Origin: Acidimicrobiia bacterium
Lineage (GTDB): Bacteria; Actinomycetota; Acidimicrobiia; UBA5794; JAOTWH01
Direction: 5' to 3'
DNA length: 17,096 bases
Assembly (NCBI GenBank): GCA_029863035.1
Contig: JAOTWH010000023.1
Span: 1 to 17,096 of the forward strand
Part shown: piece by piece, positions 6,647-14,448 of the stretch
Layout: every line of letters begins with the position of its first letter
How positions within the stretch are numbered: position 1 is the stretch's first letter
Notes under the pieces: generated by a model
The model's database searches: none
Seen by the model: the letters and a program-made list of their open reading frames with translations, nothing else
Told to the model about the DNA's origin: nothing
Position numbers and translations under genes: made by a program

Positions 6647-6769
6647 TGACTTTCTTCTTGAGTTTCGGCAACCGCCCTAACTCCCGATATCGCCTAGGGC
6701 TGCATGGGGTTGGTTCCAGGCGAGGCCGGCGGCCGAGCCACGAGGGGTCTCCGAACGATGCGGTAGCCA
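6647..6769. other. Leader part of the pyrB-pyrFE intergenic region
   Basis: This non-coding stretch lies between the pyrB stop and the SD-blocking hairpin. A TTGAGT (6658-6663) could be a -35, but no matching -10 follows at suitable spacing. GGTTG (6708-6712) and CCAGG (6716-6720) could pair briefly with parts of the downstream hairpin arms, giving weak five-base alternatives. I see no ORF or tRNA here. Confidence 0.35.
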
Positions 6770-6821
6770 GCTCCTGGTTGAGTGAGGCTTGCGATCGGCC
6801 GGGCGAGCCTCAACCAGGAGC
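6770..6821 (+). promoter_or_regulatory. SD-sequestering hairpin upstream of pyrFE
   Basis: GCTCCTGGTTGAG (6770-6782) and CTCAACCAGGAGC (6809-6821) are perfectly complementary over 13 bp, separated by 26 nt. The right arm contains AGGAG (6816-6820), the pyrFE ribosome binding site seven bases before the ATG. In RNA the site would be fully paired, so translation should need the hairpin to open or to be bypassed. A register with a four-base bulge adds four further pairs (GGCT/AGCC). No T-run follows, so it is not a terminator. It could instead be a DNA operator or a protein-binding RNA element. Confidence 0.65.
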
Positions 6822-6827
6822 AAATGT

Positions 6828-8210
6828 ATGACCTCGTTCTTCGAGCGGCTGGAAGCGCGGGCCCACCAAATCGATTCGTTGCTTTGCGTTGGCCTGGATG
6901 CTCATCCCGAACTACTTGCTGAGGACGACGCCAAGGCTGCATATCGATTCTGCCTCTCGATCATCGAGGAGACATCTCCCCTCGCAGCCGCCTTCAAGGT
7001 GAACGCAGCTTTCTTCGAGGCGTTCGGTGCGGATGGCTGGGCGGCGTTGCGCGATGTGATCGCCGCGGTTGTCCCCGACATTCCAGTGCTGCTGGACGCC
7101 AAGAGGGGGGATCTTGGATCGAGTTCGAGCGCCTACGCCAGAGCCGTATTCGATGAGCTAGGTGCTGATGCCGTCACCCTGTCTCCCTACATGGGGCGCG
7201 ATGCCCTGTTGCCCTTCCTGGAGCGCACCGACAAAGGCGTGTTCATCTTGGTGAGGACATCCAATCCAGGAGCGGCGGAGATACAGGACGTTCGCCTGGC
7301 TTCGGGCGAGCTGGTGTACGAGCACGTGGCGGTGTCGGTGGATGGTTGGGGAAGCAACGTGGGGCTGGTGGTTGGTGCCACCGAGCCCGAGGCCATGGCC
7401 GCGGTTCGCGCCCTGGTACCCGAAGCTTGGATCCTGGCACCGGGCGTGGGCGCTCAGGGGGGAGATCTGGCGGCAGCCGTTGGCGCAGGTGTTCGAGCAG
7501 ACGGAGCTGGCTTGCTGGTTCCGGTGTCGAGGTCCATCGCGCAGGCCGACGATCGGGCTGAGGTGGCAAACGAGCTGCGTGACGCGATCAACGAAGCCCG
7601 GCAAGATCAACCACCGACCGATGATCTGGACCGCCTGGCCAGGGAGTTGTTCGAGGCAGGTTGTGTCGGTTTCGGCGAGTTCACGCTCAAGTCTGGGGCG
7701 GTGTCTCCCTTCTACATCGACCTTCGCCGCCTCGCTAGCCACCCCAAAGTCCTGGCACACGTTGCGGCAGCGATGAATCGATTGGTGGCCCCGCTCGATT
7801 TCGATCATCTTGCTCCCATCCCATATGCCGCCATGCCGATCGGCACGGCGATGGGCCTGAGCGCAGCGAGGTCGGTCGTCTATCCGCGCCGCGAGGTGAA
7901 GGATTACGGGACCTCAGCTTCCGTTGAGGGCGTCTTCTCCCATGGTGAGCGCGCCTTGGTGATCGACGACCTTGCCACCACGGGGGCGAGCAAGTTCGGC
8001 GCCATCGCTCAACTGAAGGAGGCCGGACTCGAGGTGGAGGACATCGTTGTCCTGATCGATCGGGAGGGAGGTGCCGGCACCGAACTGGCGGAAGCGGGCT
8101 ACCGATTCCACGCGGTCATGACCGTGACCGATCTAATGGGCCGTTTGGAGCGCCAGGGAGTTATCGCCAACATCGAAGGTCAAAGTGTGGCAAAGTTCCT
8201 AAATGGCTGA
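6828..8210 (+). CDS. pyrFE: Bifunctional orotidine-5'-phosphate decarboxylase / orotate phosphoribosyltransferase
   Basis: A 460-residue fusion carrying the last two steps of UMP synthesis. Residues 1-255 are OMP decarboxylase of the type also seen in mycobacteria: VGLDAHP (21-27), FKVNAAFF (56-63), catalytic LDAKRGDLGS (89-98) with Asp90, Lys92 and Asp95, LAPGVGAQGGD (203-213) and SRSI near 234-237. After a short linker (about 256-266), residues 267-460 are orotate phosphoribosyltransferase: TLKSGAVSPFYIDLR (286-300), the mobile loop YPRREVKDYGT (352-362) and the PRPP motif LVIDDLATTGAS (377-388). The order ODC-OPRT is opposite to animal UMP synthase and like that known in trypanosomatids and some cyanobacteria. 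The ATG at 6828 has AGGAG seven bases upstream, buried in a hairpin. It overlaps pyrD by eight bases. Confidence 0.95.
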   Translation: MTSFFERLEARAHQIDSLLCVGLDAHPELLAEDDAKAAYRFCLSIIEETSPLAAAFKVNAAFFEAFGADGWAALRDVIAAVVPDIPVLLDAKRGDLGSSSSAYARAVFDELGADAVTLSPYMGRDALLPFLERTDKGVFILVRTSNPGAAEIQDVRLASGELVYEHVAVSVDGWGSNVGLVVGATEPEAMAAVRALVPEAWILAPGVGAQGGDLAAAVGAGVRADGAGLLVPVSRSIAQADDRAEVANELRDAINEARQDQPPTDDLDRLARELFEAGCVGFGEFTLKSGAVSPFYIDLRRLASHPKVLAHVAAAMNRLVAPLDFDHLAPIPYAAMPIGTAMGLSAARSVVYPRREVKDYGTSASVEGVFSHGERALVIDDLATTGASKFGAIAQLKEAGLEVEDIVVLIDREGGAGTELAEAGYRFHAVMTVTDLMGRLERQGVIANIEGQSVAKFLNG

Positions 8211-9240
8211 TCGGTACAAGAGTATCTTCGTGCGGACCGGGCGGTACGACGCCGAGCGGGTCCACAACGCGACGCTGCGCATGGCCAGGTTGGCTGGCGC
8301 GGTGCGGCCATTGGGATGGGCTGCGGGGCGGATGTGGAACGCCCCGGCCGACCCGGCAGTGGTCTTCGGGCTGCGCTTTCGCAATCGGGTTGGCCTGGCT
8401 GCCGGGTTCGACAAGAGCGGTACGGGTTACCGAGGGCTGTCACGCTTGGGCTTCGGCCACATCGAGATCGGTACCGTCACCCCAAAGGCGCAGGAGGGGA
8501 ATCCCACGCCACGCGTGTTTCGGCTCGACGAATACGGAGCGATCATCAATCGAATGGGCTTCCCCAATCGTGGCGCCTATTTCGTTTCGGAGCAACTGAA
8601 GAAGCGCCGTCCCAGAGATCTGGTGATCGGAGTCAACATCGGGATGCAGGCCTCGACGCCAATCGAAGACGCGCCGCGCGACTATCTGCACCTGCTCGAT
8701 ACTTTCGCTCCGCTGGCCGACTACCTCACCATCAACGTCAGCTCGCCCAATACCCCCGAACTACGAACCCTTCAGGCGGGAGGTCCGCTGGGAGAACTGC
8801 TGCGGGCGATGGTGGCCCGTCGCCGCAGTATTGGATCGGCGATTCCCTTGCTCGTGAAGCTGTCACCAGATCTCGACGACTCGTCCCTCGACACGGCGCT
8901 CAAAGCCATGCTCGATTCGGGCGTCGACGGCGTTATCGCTACCAACACCACTCTGGCTCGGCCCCCGGAGTTGACGGAATCGGATGACGAAGAGGGCGGA
9001 CTGAGCGGAGCGCCGCTGTTTTCGACCACGCTGAATATCGTTCGCGAGATCCGGACTCGAATCGGAGACGAGATACCGATCGTGGCCGCGGGAGGCGTGA
9101 GCGATGCCGCGAGTTTTACCGAAATGCGCGATGCCGGGGCTTCGCTTGTGCAGCTCTACACCGGGCTTGTCTTCAAGGGCCCGCGGCTGGTTAGGGACAT
9201 GATGGAGGGGCTGGAACCGGGAGTCGCTCACTCGGCATAG
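8203..9240 (+). CDS. pyrD: Dihydroorotate dehydrogenase, class 2 (quinone-dependent)
   Basis: Oxidises dihydroorotate to orotate (step 4) with FMN and passes electrons to membrane quinone. The 345-residue length and an N-terminal helical extension of about 45 residues, which docks on the membrane, mark class 2. Motifs: VGLAAGFDKSG (63-73), IEIGTVTP (87-94), INRMGFPN (115-122), the catalytic-serine segment INVSSPNTP (177-185), VKLSPDL (218-224), IATNTT (245-250) and VAAGGVS (294-300), with a phosphate-binding YTGLVFKGP near the C terminus. No pyrK partner is needed. The ATG at 8203 overlaps the pyrFE stop by eight bases and has only a poor SD, suggesting translational coupling. The 3' end overlaps the oppositely oriented DnaB-like ATPase gene by 13 bp. 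Confidence 0.95.
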   Translation: MADRYKSIFVRTGRYDAERVHNATLRMARLAGAVRPLGWAAGRMWNAPADPAVVFGLRFRNRVGLAAGFDKSGTGYRGLSRLGFGHIEIGTVTPKAQEGNPTPRVFRLDEYGAIINRMGFPNRGAYFVSEQLKKRRPRDLVIGVNIGMQASTPIEDAPRDYLHLLDTFAPLADYLTINVSSPNTPELRTLQAGGPLGELLRAMVARRRSIGSAIPLLVKLSPDLDDSSLDTALKAMLDSGVDGVIATNTTLARPPELTESDDEEGGLSGAPLFSTTLNIVREIRTRIGDEIPIVAAGGVSDAASFTEMRDAGASLVQLYTGLVFKGPRLVRDMMEGLEPGVAHSA

Positions 9241-10220
9241 AATTGGTCGTCGACCAGCCTTTCGCTGACGAATCCGCCGTCGGGATCGAATCGGTAATGG
9301 CCGAAGTCCTTTCTGAACTCAAGCTCGAGAGGTGCAGGGCCGTCGCGGTTCTTCTCGATGGTGAAGATGACCTCGCTCTTGAAGGTTTCTGCTCTCACCG
9401 GGTCATAGGCGGTGTGGACGTTGGAGACCGCCCGAAACTTATCGTTGAGCATCACCACAACGTCCGCTTCGTACGCCAGGGCGCTCGAGCCTCGCATGTG
9501 ATGCATGCGGAGGCGGCGGGCATTGAGGCCGACCCGATCTCCCGCCACCACGGCCACCACCGGGATGCCGTGGCGCAGCGCGAGTTCCTTGAGCCCCTCA
9601 GTGATCTTGGCAACGCGTCGTGATTCGTCAGAGGCACCTTGCCAAGCCACCTTCTGTAGATAGTCGACGAACAACACGGCCTCGCCCGCGGGATGTTGGC
9701 GGACGATCTCTTCTAAGCGGGGGATTCCGGTATGGGCCGATGACGCTTGCACCAGCCAGAGGTTGTCTGCGTATGCGGCCAAGCGACCGGCCGCAGCACG
9801 GACAACCTCGCCACTCGAAGTCGACTCGCCCAGTTTGCGGTCACCGGCAGCGATGGACCTGACCAATTCTCGGATCTCGGTTCTGGGAACGCCGTCGGCT
9901 GTGCTGCCCACTTCCGATAGCAACAGCCTGGCGAGAAGAGAGGCGTGATCGTGCTCGTAACAGGCGAAGACGCAAGGAGTACCCGAAGCAGCGAGGTTTC
10001 GGGCCCACTGCAGGCTGATGATCGTCTTGCCAACACCCGGCCCTCCACCGACCAATACCAGGTCACCGCCTCGTAGCCCACCGCCGATGGCACGATCGAA
10101 TGGACTGAAACCCGTCTGGAAGATGACCGGGCCCGTCATGGAGCGGCCCCCGGCCTGGAGATCCGCCAGAACCGATGCTGCTGAGCGTGGCTTGCCTGCT
10201 TCGACTGCTAGTTCGATCAT
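9228..10220 (-). CDS. DnaB-C-domain-like RecA-fold ATPase at the end of the Tad operon
   Basis: The 330-residue protein is a RecA-fold ATPase most like the C-terminal motor domain of replicative DnaB helicases. It has Walker A GGPGVGKT (59-66), a Walker B strand VLFVDYLQK (182-190), and a DnaB-type ending, KSEVIFTIEKNRDGPAP..LEF (281-302) then FGHYRFD. The DnaB N-terminal primase-interaction domain is missing; only about 30 residues precede the core, so it is not the replicative helicase. KaiC/RadA-like relatives are an alternative. The ATG at 10220 has GGAGG eight bases upstream and lies four bases after the tadC stop, so it appears cotranscribed with the pilus genes. Its role there is unknown. 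A longer in-frame extension to 10631 only overlaps tadC and is rejected. Confidence 0.8.
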   Translation of the reverse strand: MIELAVEAGKPRSAASVLADLQAGGRSMTGPVIFQTGFSPFDRAIGGGLRGGDLVLVGGGPGVGKTIISLQWARNLAASGTPCVFACYEHDHASLLARLLLSEVGSTADGVPRTEIRELVRSIAAGDRKLGESTSSGEVVRAAAGRLAAYADNLWLVQASSAHTGIPRLEEIVRQHPAGEAVLFVDYLQKVAWQGASDESRRVAKITEGLKELALRHGIPVVAVVAGDRVGLNARRLRMHHMRGSSALAYEADVVVMLNDKFRAVSNVHTAYDPVRAETFKSEVIFTIEKNRDGPAPLELEFRKDFGHYRFDPDGGFVSERLVDDQFYAE

Positions 10221-10224
10221 CGGA

Positions 10225-11151
10225 TCATCCTCCCGTGAAGAGGGCGTCGTACATGCGTAAAGCGGCCGGACCGAGCAGCACCACGAACAGGGCGGGGAAG
10301 ATGCAGAAGATGAGGGGGAACACGATCTTGACAGGCACCTTGAATGCTCGCTCTTCAGCTCGTTGGCGCCTCTTGTCGCGCAGCTCGTTGGCCTGGATCC
10401 GAAGCGTTTGCGCGATCGGGAGGCCGTACTGCTCCGACTGAACCACCGCGAATACGAAGTTGCGGAGGTCAGGAACATCGGTGCGGGTGGCAAGGTTGTG
10501 GAGCGCCTGACGACGCGGCACACCCATCTGCATCTCCTGAAGAGATCTGAGGATTTCCGCTGCGATCGGACCGGTGCCGGTCTGGCCGGCGCGGGCCAGG
10601 GCCGCTTCGAACCCAAGGCCCGCCTCCACACTGATCATCATCTGGTCGAGTACGTCAGGCAGGTCGAGAGTTATCTGCTGCTGTCGCACCCGGGCTCGGC
10701 TATTGAGGCTGAGCTCCGGAGCCAGGTAGGCGACGACACCGATTACGGCGGCGAATGCTCCCCAAGCCAGGGGCTGGCTCGATCGCAACGCCCACAGTAG
10801 GCCCAGTGTCGCCATCGCCCCGATCAGCAGCTTGGTAGCTAGAACTCGCTCTACGAATCGATTCGGCATGCCGGCGAGTGCGACTTTGCGCTCGATGTTG
10901 CGGACCCAGCCTCGTGGCGTCAGACGCCGTACTCGCTGCGCCATAGCTTCGATGAAAGGCTTGAGAAGACGATCACCGGCAGATCGTTCCAGGGCGATCT
11001 GGTGCATGTCGGGCCCGCTGTGGCGCTCCTTCTTGAACCTGCTGAGAATTCCACCGCCTTGGACGGCGGCGCCGGCACCGCCTGCGGCGTACCAGAGAAG
11101 AGGCAGGCTGGATGCGACTGCCGCTGCTGCGATTAGGACTGTTAATGGCAT
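10225..11151 (-). CDS. tadC: Tad pilus inner-membrane platform protein TadC
   Basis: A 308-residue type II secretion F-domain protein, the second inner-membrane platform subunit of Tad/Flp pili. It has an N-terminal helix (about 3-22), two further helices (about 105-122 and 128-147), and the T2SSF domain from about 163 to 290. That domain includes LPDVLDQMMISVEAGLGFEAAL and QSEQYGLPIAQTLR-type signatures, and a last helix KIVFPLIFCIFPALFVVLLG. The ATG at 11151 was chosen because AAAGGAG lies five to six bases upstream; the in-frame start at 11202 falls inside the preceding gene. It follows the vWA-TadB gene by 10 bp and precedes the DnaB-like ATPase by four. TadB and TadC normally form the platform on which TadA acts. 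Confidence 0.92.
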   Translation of the reverse strand: MPLTVLIAAAAVASSLPLLWYAAGGAGAAVQGGGILSRFKKERHSGPDMHQIALERSAGDRLLKPFIEAMAQRVRRLTPRGWVRNIERKVALAGMPNRFVERVLATKLLIGAMATLGLLWALRSSQPLAWGAFAAVIGVVAYLAPELSLNSRARVRQQQITLDLPDVLDQMMISVEAGLGFEAALARAGQTGTGPIAAEILRSLQEMQMGVPRRQALHNLATRTDVPDLRNFVFAVVQSEQYGLPIAQTLRIQANELRDKRRQRAEERAFKVPVKIVFPLIFCIFPALFVVLLGPAALRMYDALFTGG

Positions 11152-11161
11152 GAGTGCTCCT

Positions 11162-13096
11162 TTAGAACTGCAGTCGGACGATGCGGCGGATCCACAGAGC
11201 ACCCGTTCCCATGAACATCAGTGATCCGACGAGCATGAGACGCCCCGGGCCCGACTGGGTTAGCTCGGCCATGTAGCTGGGATTTGTGATCGATACGAAG
11301 GCGCCGACAACGAAGGGCAAGGCCATCAAGATGAACCCGGACAGGCGTCCCTCGGCGCTCAGACTGAGAATGCGCCTTCGGATCTGATTGCGGTCGCGGA
11401 TCGTTTCGGCCACCGTTTGCAGGATGTTGGCCAGGTCGCCTCCAACATCTCGATGTATCTCGATGGCGTCGACGACCCATGCGAAGTCCTCGCCCCCCAC
11501 ACGCTCCGACATGGCCCGCAGTGCCTCTTTCATGTCGCGGCCGAGCTGCACTTCGGCCACGAGTCGCCTGAACTCGTCCGATGACGGTGGCAAGTCCTCC
11601 GCAGAGACTGCGTCGATCGATTGCAGCAGTCCGTGCCCTGCGAGAAGTCCGCCAGCAATGAGCTGTAGAGCGTCGCTCAACTGATCCGCGAAAGCCTGCT
11701 TGCGCCGACGACCCTTGATGTTGATCACGAGACGCATGAACAAGGGCGATGCCATACCGCCCGCGATGCCGGCGGTGAAGCCGAAGAAGAGGGCGAGAAC
11801 GGCCGCGGCGCCGAGTGCGAAGCTGGCCGCCAACACCATGAATTCGGCACCTCGCAGAGTGATGCCCGCCTGTTCGAGACTGGCTGCCAGGCCTCCGGTG
11901 CGGCCCTGATTCTCTAGCGTCCGCTCCGCGAAGAGCGTGGCACGATTCGTAATGCCCTCGAGGGTTCTGCTGCCCTTGCCCCGAAGCCTCATCCCTGACG
12001 ATCCTGGAGCGCGATCGCTGGTCTGCCCCAACCTGAGGAGGCCGAATAGACCGGCGAAAACGAGGGAGGCTCCGGCCAGCACTGCCCAGTCGTTGGCCAG
12101 TATCCCAGGGTGGACCTCCGTGCTTTCGAGCAGCGGTGGTGGGGTGGGCGCCTCCACGGGTGACCGAGTGGCCTCCGGGCTGGCGAATACGGGAGGAGGG
12201 TTGGGGAATTGGACCCGCGCCGAGCCACTAGCTACGAGCCCGTTGGCCGTGGCGCTGACCTCGATCGTGGTGGGCCCAGCAGCCTCGGACGTGAAGGAGA
12301 TCAAGTACTGGTTGACCAGCACCGACGCGATTTCGTCGAAGATGGCGGCCAGAGCCTCCGGATCGCCTGTCCCGACTAGCGCACCTCCTGTGGCGGACTC
12401 GAGTCGCTGCAAAGCCTCAGAATCGGACTCGGGGCTTTGCAGCTCTATGGCGTAGAAAGATGCGTCGGCCGCTAGAAGGGCCACGATGGCGTTTTCCAAC
12501 GACGATGCGCTTACGGTGTCGCCGCCGTCGCTGAGCACGATCAGCGATCTCCTCGCACCGACCGCGCTGCCTCCCCACAGTCCCGCACCAGCGATGAGAC
12601 CGTCGTAGAGGGCGGTTTCTCCCGCAGCAGTCAACCCGCTGATTGCCTGCCTGGTGGCCTCGGCGTCGTTTGTGAAGTCGCTGACAACAGTCGGCTGGCT
12701 AGAGAACCCGACGATGGCGATTCGGACCTCCGGGGGCATCTGGTCCACAAAGGCCAGTGCCGACTCCTTGGCAGCTCCCAACGGCGCGCCTGCCATCGAC
12801 TGGGACAGATCCAGTAGCAGCACCACGTCGAGAGCCTCGGTGGGGAGCCTCTTGACGGTTACCTCTCTGGGCGCACCGTTCTCTAGCACGGAGAACGCGT
12901 CCGCCGGAATATCGGTCCCCACCAGGGGTCGCGGCATGCCAACGGTGAGGGCGATCTCAGGGTGCTGGCTCTGATCGAGCTCCTCGATGGTGAGGGTGAC
13001 CGTCTCCTGAGCCTGCGCGGTGCCGGGTAGCGACGCGACAGTGAGTGCCATGGCCAGCGCCATCATGAGTACTAGGCGGTTGCTCTGCGAGTGCAT
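11162..13096 (-). CDS. tadB: Fusion of secreted von Willebrand A domain to TadB platform protein
   Basis: A 644-residue composite. Residues 1-29 are a Sec-type signal peptide ending TAQA. Residues about 88-260 are a vWA domain with a complete MIDAS metal site: DLSQS (96-100), Thr161, and SDGGD (189-193). A proline-rich linker (about 300-340, PPPLLES) and a transmembrane helix (about 350-368) lead to a TadB-type T2SSF module, with helices near 415-455, the signature AFADQLSDALQLIAGGLLAG, and two C-terminal helices. The topology places the vWA domain outside the cytoplasmic membrane and the F domain on the cytoplasmic side. TadB proteins are usually about 300 residues, so the N-terminal half is an addition. 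The ATG at 13096 shares one base with the tadA stop; a GTG one codon upstream is equally possible. vWA proteins often act in adhesion. Confidence 0.9.
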   Translation of the reverse strand: MHSQSNRLVLMMALAMALTVASLPGTAQAQETVTLTIEELDQSQHPEIALTVGMPRPLVGTDIPADAFSVLENGAPREVTVKRLPTEALDVVLLLDLSQSMAGAPLGAAKESALAFVDQMPPEVRIAIVGFSSQPTVVSDFTNDAEATRQAISGLTAAGETALYDGLIAGAGLWGGSAVGARRSLIVLSDGGDTVSASSLENAIVALLAADASFYAIELQSPESDSEALQRLESATGGALVGTGDPEALAAIFDEIASVLVNQYLISFTSEAAGPTTIEVSATANGLVASGSARVQFPNPPPVFASPEATRSPVEAPTPPPLLESTEVHPGILANDWAVLAGASLVFAGLFGLLRLGQTSDRAPGSSGMRLRGKGSRTLEGITNRATLFAERTLENQGRTGGLAASLEQAGITLRGAEFMVLAASFALGAAAVLALFFGFTAGIAGGMASPLFMRLVINIKGRRRKQAFADQLSDALQLIAGGLLAGHGLLQSIDAVSAEDLPPSSDEFRRLVAEVQLGRDMKEALRAMSERVGGEDFAWVVDAIEIHRDVGGDLANILQTVAETIRDRNQIRRRILSLSAEGRLSGFILMALPFVVGAFVSITNPSYMAELTQSGPGRLMLVGSLMFMGTGALWIRRIVRLQF

Positions 13097-14448
13097 CACG
13101 CCGCCTGGTGCAACGTTGGGGCGCCGAACACCGTCGGGTCGAAGGTCACCCCGACGCCTGCCAGTTGATCTACGAACTGAGGCCTGAGGCCCGTTGGCCT
13201 TACGGATCCCGCGATCCGGCCGTCCTCATCGACGCCTGCCTCGTAGTCGAACGAGAAGATGTCCTGCAGAGTCACGACCTCGCCCTCCATGCCGACCACC
13301 TCGGTGATATGGGTGATGCGTCGACTGCCGTCGCGCATCCGGCTCAAATGGACGATCATGTCGAGCGCGCTCGAAGTTTGCTCGCGGATCGCACGGATAG
13401 GAAGGTCGAGACCAGACATCAACACCATCGTCTCGATGCGGGCCACCGCGTCACGTGGGGAGTTGGCATGTATGGTCGACAGCGACCCGTCATGGCCGGT
13501 GTTCATGGCCTGCAACATGTCGAGCGTCTCCCCGCCGCGCACCTCGCCTACCACGATGCGATCCGGCCGCATTCGAAGCGAGTTGCGAACCAGATCGCGG
13601 ATCGTGATCTGACCCTTGCCCTCAATGTTCGGTGGTCGTGATTCGAGACGAATGAAGTGTCGCTGGTGCAACTGCAGCTCGACCGCGTCCTCGATGGTCA
13701 CGATCCTTTGATCGTCTGGGATGAAGCCCGACACCACGTTCAGCAGCGTCGTCTTGCCTGTGCCCGTTCCGCCACTGATCAGAATGTTGAGCCTGCCTCG
13801 CACACAAGCGTCGAGGAATTCGGCAACCCCGTCGGTGATAGTTCCCATCCGCACCAGATCGGCAACCTGGAACGGGTCCTTGGAGAACTTGCGGATCGTT
13901 AGGGCGGGACCGTCCACCGCCAGAGGCGGGATGATGGCATTAACCCGGGACCCGTCTGGCAAACGAGCATCCACCATGGGCGACGACTCGTCGATGCGTC
14001 GGCCCACCTGGCCAACGATGCGCTCGATGACTCGCCGCAGGTGCTCCTCAGAATGGAACCGTGTGCCGGTTTCGTTCAGCATGCCGTTTTGTTCAATGAA
14101 TATCGGGTTGTCACCGTTGACCATGATCTCAGTGACCGTTCCGTCTGCTAGAAACGATTGCAGCGGTCCGTAGCCCAAGATGTCGTCGCTGACTGCAGCA
14201 ACGAGCTTGGCTTGCTCAGCGGCGGACAAAGGTGCGTTCTCGTCGGCGAGGACAGTGCCCAACTCGTCTCGGACGACGGCGCGCAGCTGATCTTCAGTAA
14301 GCGACGCGTCGTATAGCTGGGCTCCGATCCGGCTAAAGAGAGCTGCCTGGGCTCGCTCCTTGAGCCGATCCAAGGGATCGGTGGTTTGCGTGCGGCTGAC
14401 CGTCGGAGCGTCGCTTTCGACGCTCTTGAGACGTTCGCTTAGTTTCAT
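13096..14448 (-). CDS. tadA: Tad pilus assembly ATPase TadA/CpaF
   Basis: A 450-residue secretion ATPase of the TadA/CpaF (type II/IV) family, expected to power pilin assembly from the cytoplasm. The N-terminal domain (about 80-200) has LGYGPLQSFL and VTEIMVNG typical of CpaF. The core has Walker A GGTGTGKT (226-233), the Asp box TIEDAVEL (251-258), Walker B RIVVGEVRGGE (297-307) and the His box TGHDGSLSTIHANS (317-330). All catalytic elements look intact. The ATG at 14448 has GGGAGG about eight bases upstream and overlaps the tadZ stop as ATGA. An in-frame extension to 14781 lies within tadZ and is an artefact. It belongs to the run cpaB-tadZ-tadA-tadB-tadC. Confidence 0.96.
   Translation of the reverse strand: MKLSERLKSVESDAPTVSRTQTTDPLDRLKERAQAALFSRIGAQLYDASLTEDQLRAVVRDELGTVLADENAPLSAAEQAKLVAAVSDDILGYGPLQSFLADGTVTEIMVNGDNPIFIEQNGMLNETGTRFHSEEHLRRVIERIVGQVGRRIDESSPMVDARLPDGSRVNAIIPPLAVDGPALTIRKFSKDPFQVADLVRMGTITDGVAEFLDACVRGRLNILISGGTGTGKTTLLNVVSGFIPDDQRIVTIEDAVELQLHQRHFIRLESRPPNIEGKGQITIRDLVRNSLRMRPDRIVVGEVRGGETLDMLQAMNTGHDGSLSTIHANSPRDAVARIETMVLMSGLDLPIRAIREQTSSALDMIVHLSRMRDGSRRITHITEVVGMEGEVVTLQDIFSFDYEAGVDEDGRIAGSVRPTGLRPQFVDQLAGVGVTFDPTVFGAPTLHQAA

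Noticed and set aside
6658..6690. Promoter for pyrFE in the pyrB-pyrFE gap
   Set aside because: TTGAGT is a fair -35, but no acceptable -10 occurs 16-19 bp later, so I did not list it.
8316..8987. 223-codon plus-strand frame inside pyrD
   Set aside because: Arg/Ser-rich alternate-frame translation of a clear pyrD gene with no motifs of its own.
10221..10631. N-terminal extension of the DnaB-like ATPase frame
   Set aside because: It lies inside tadC in another frame. The ATG at 10220 has its own SD and sits just after the tadC stop.
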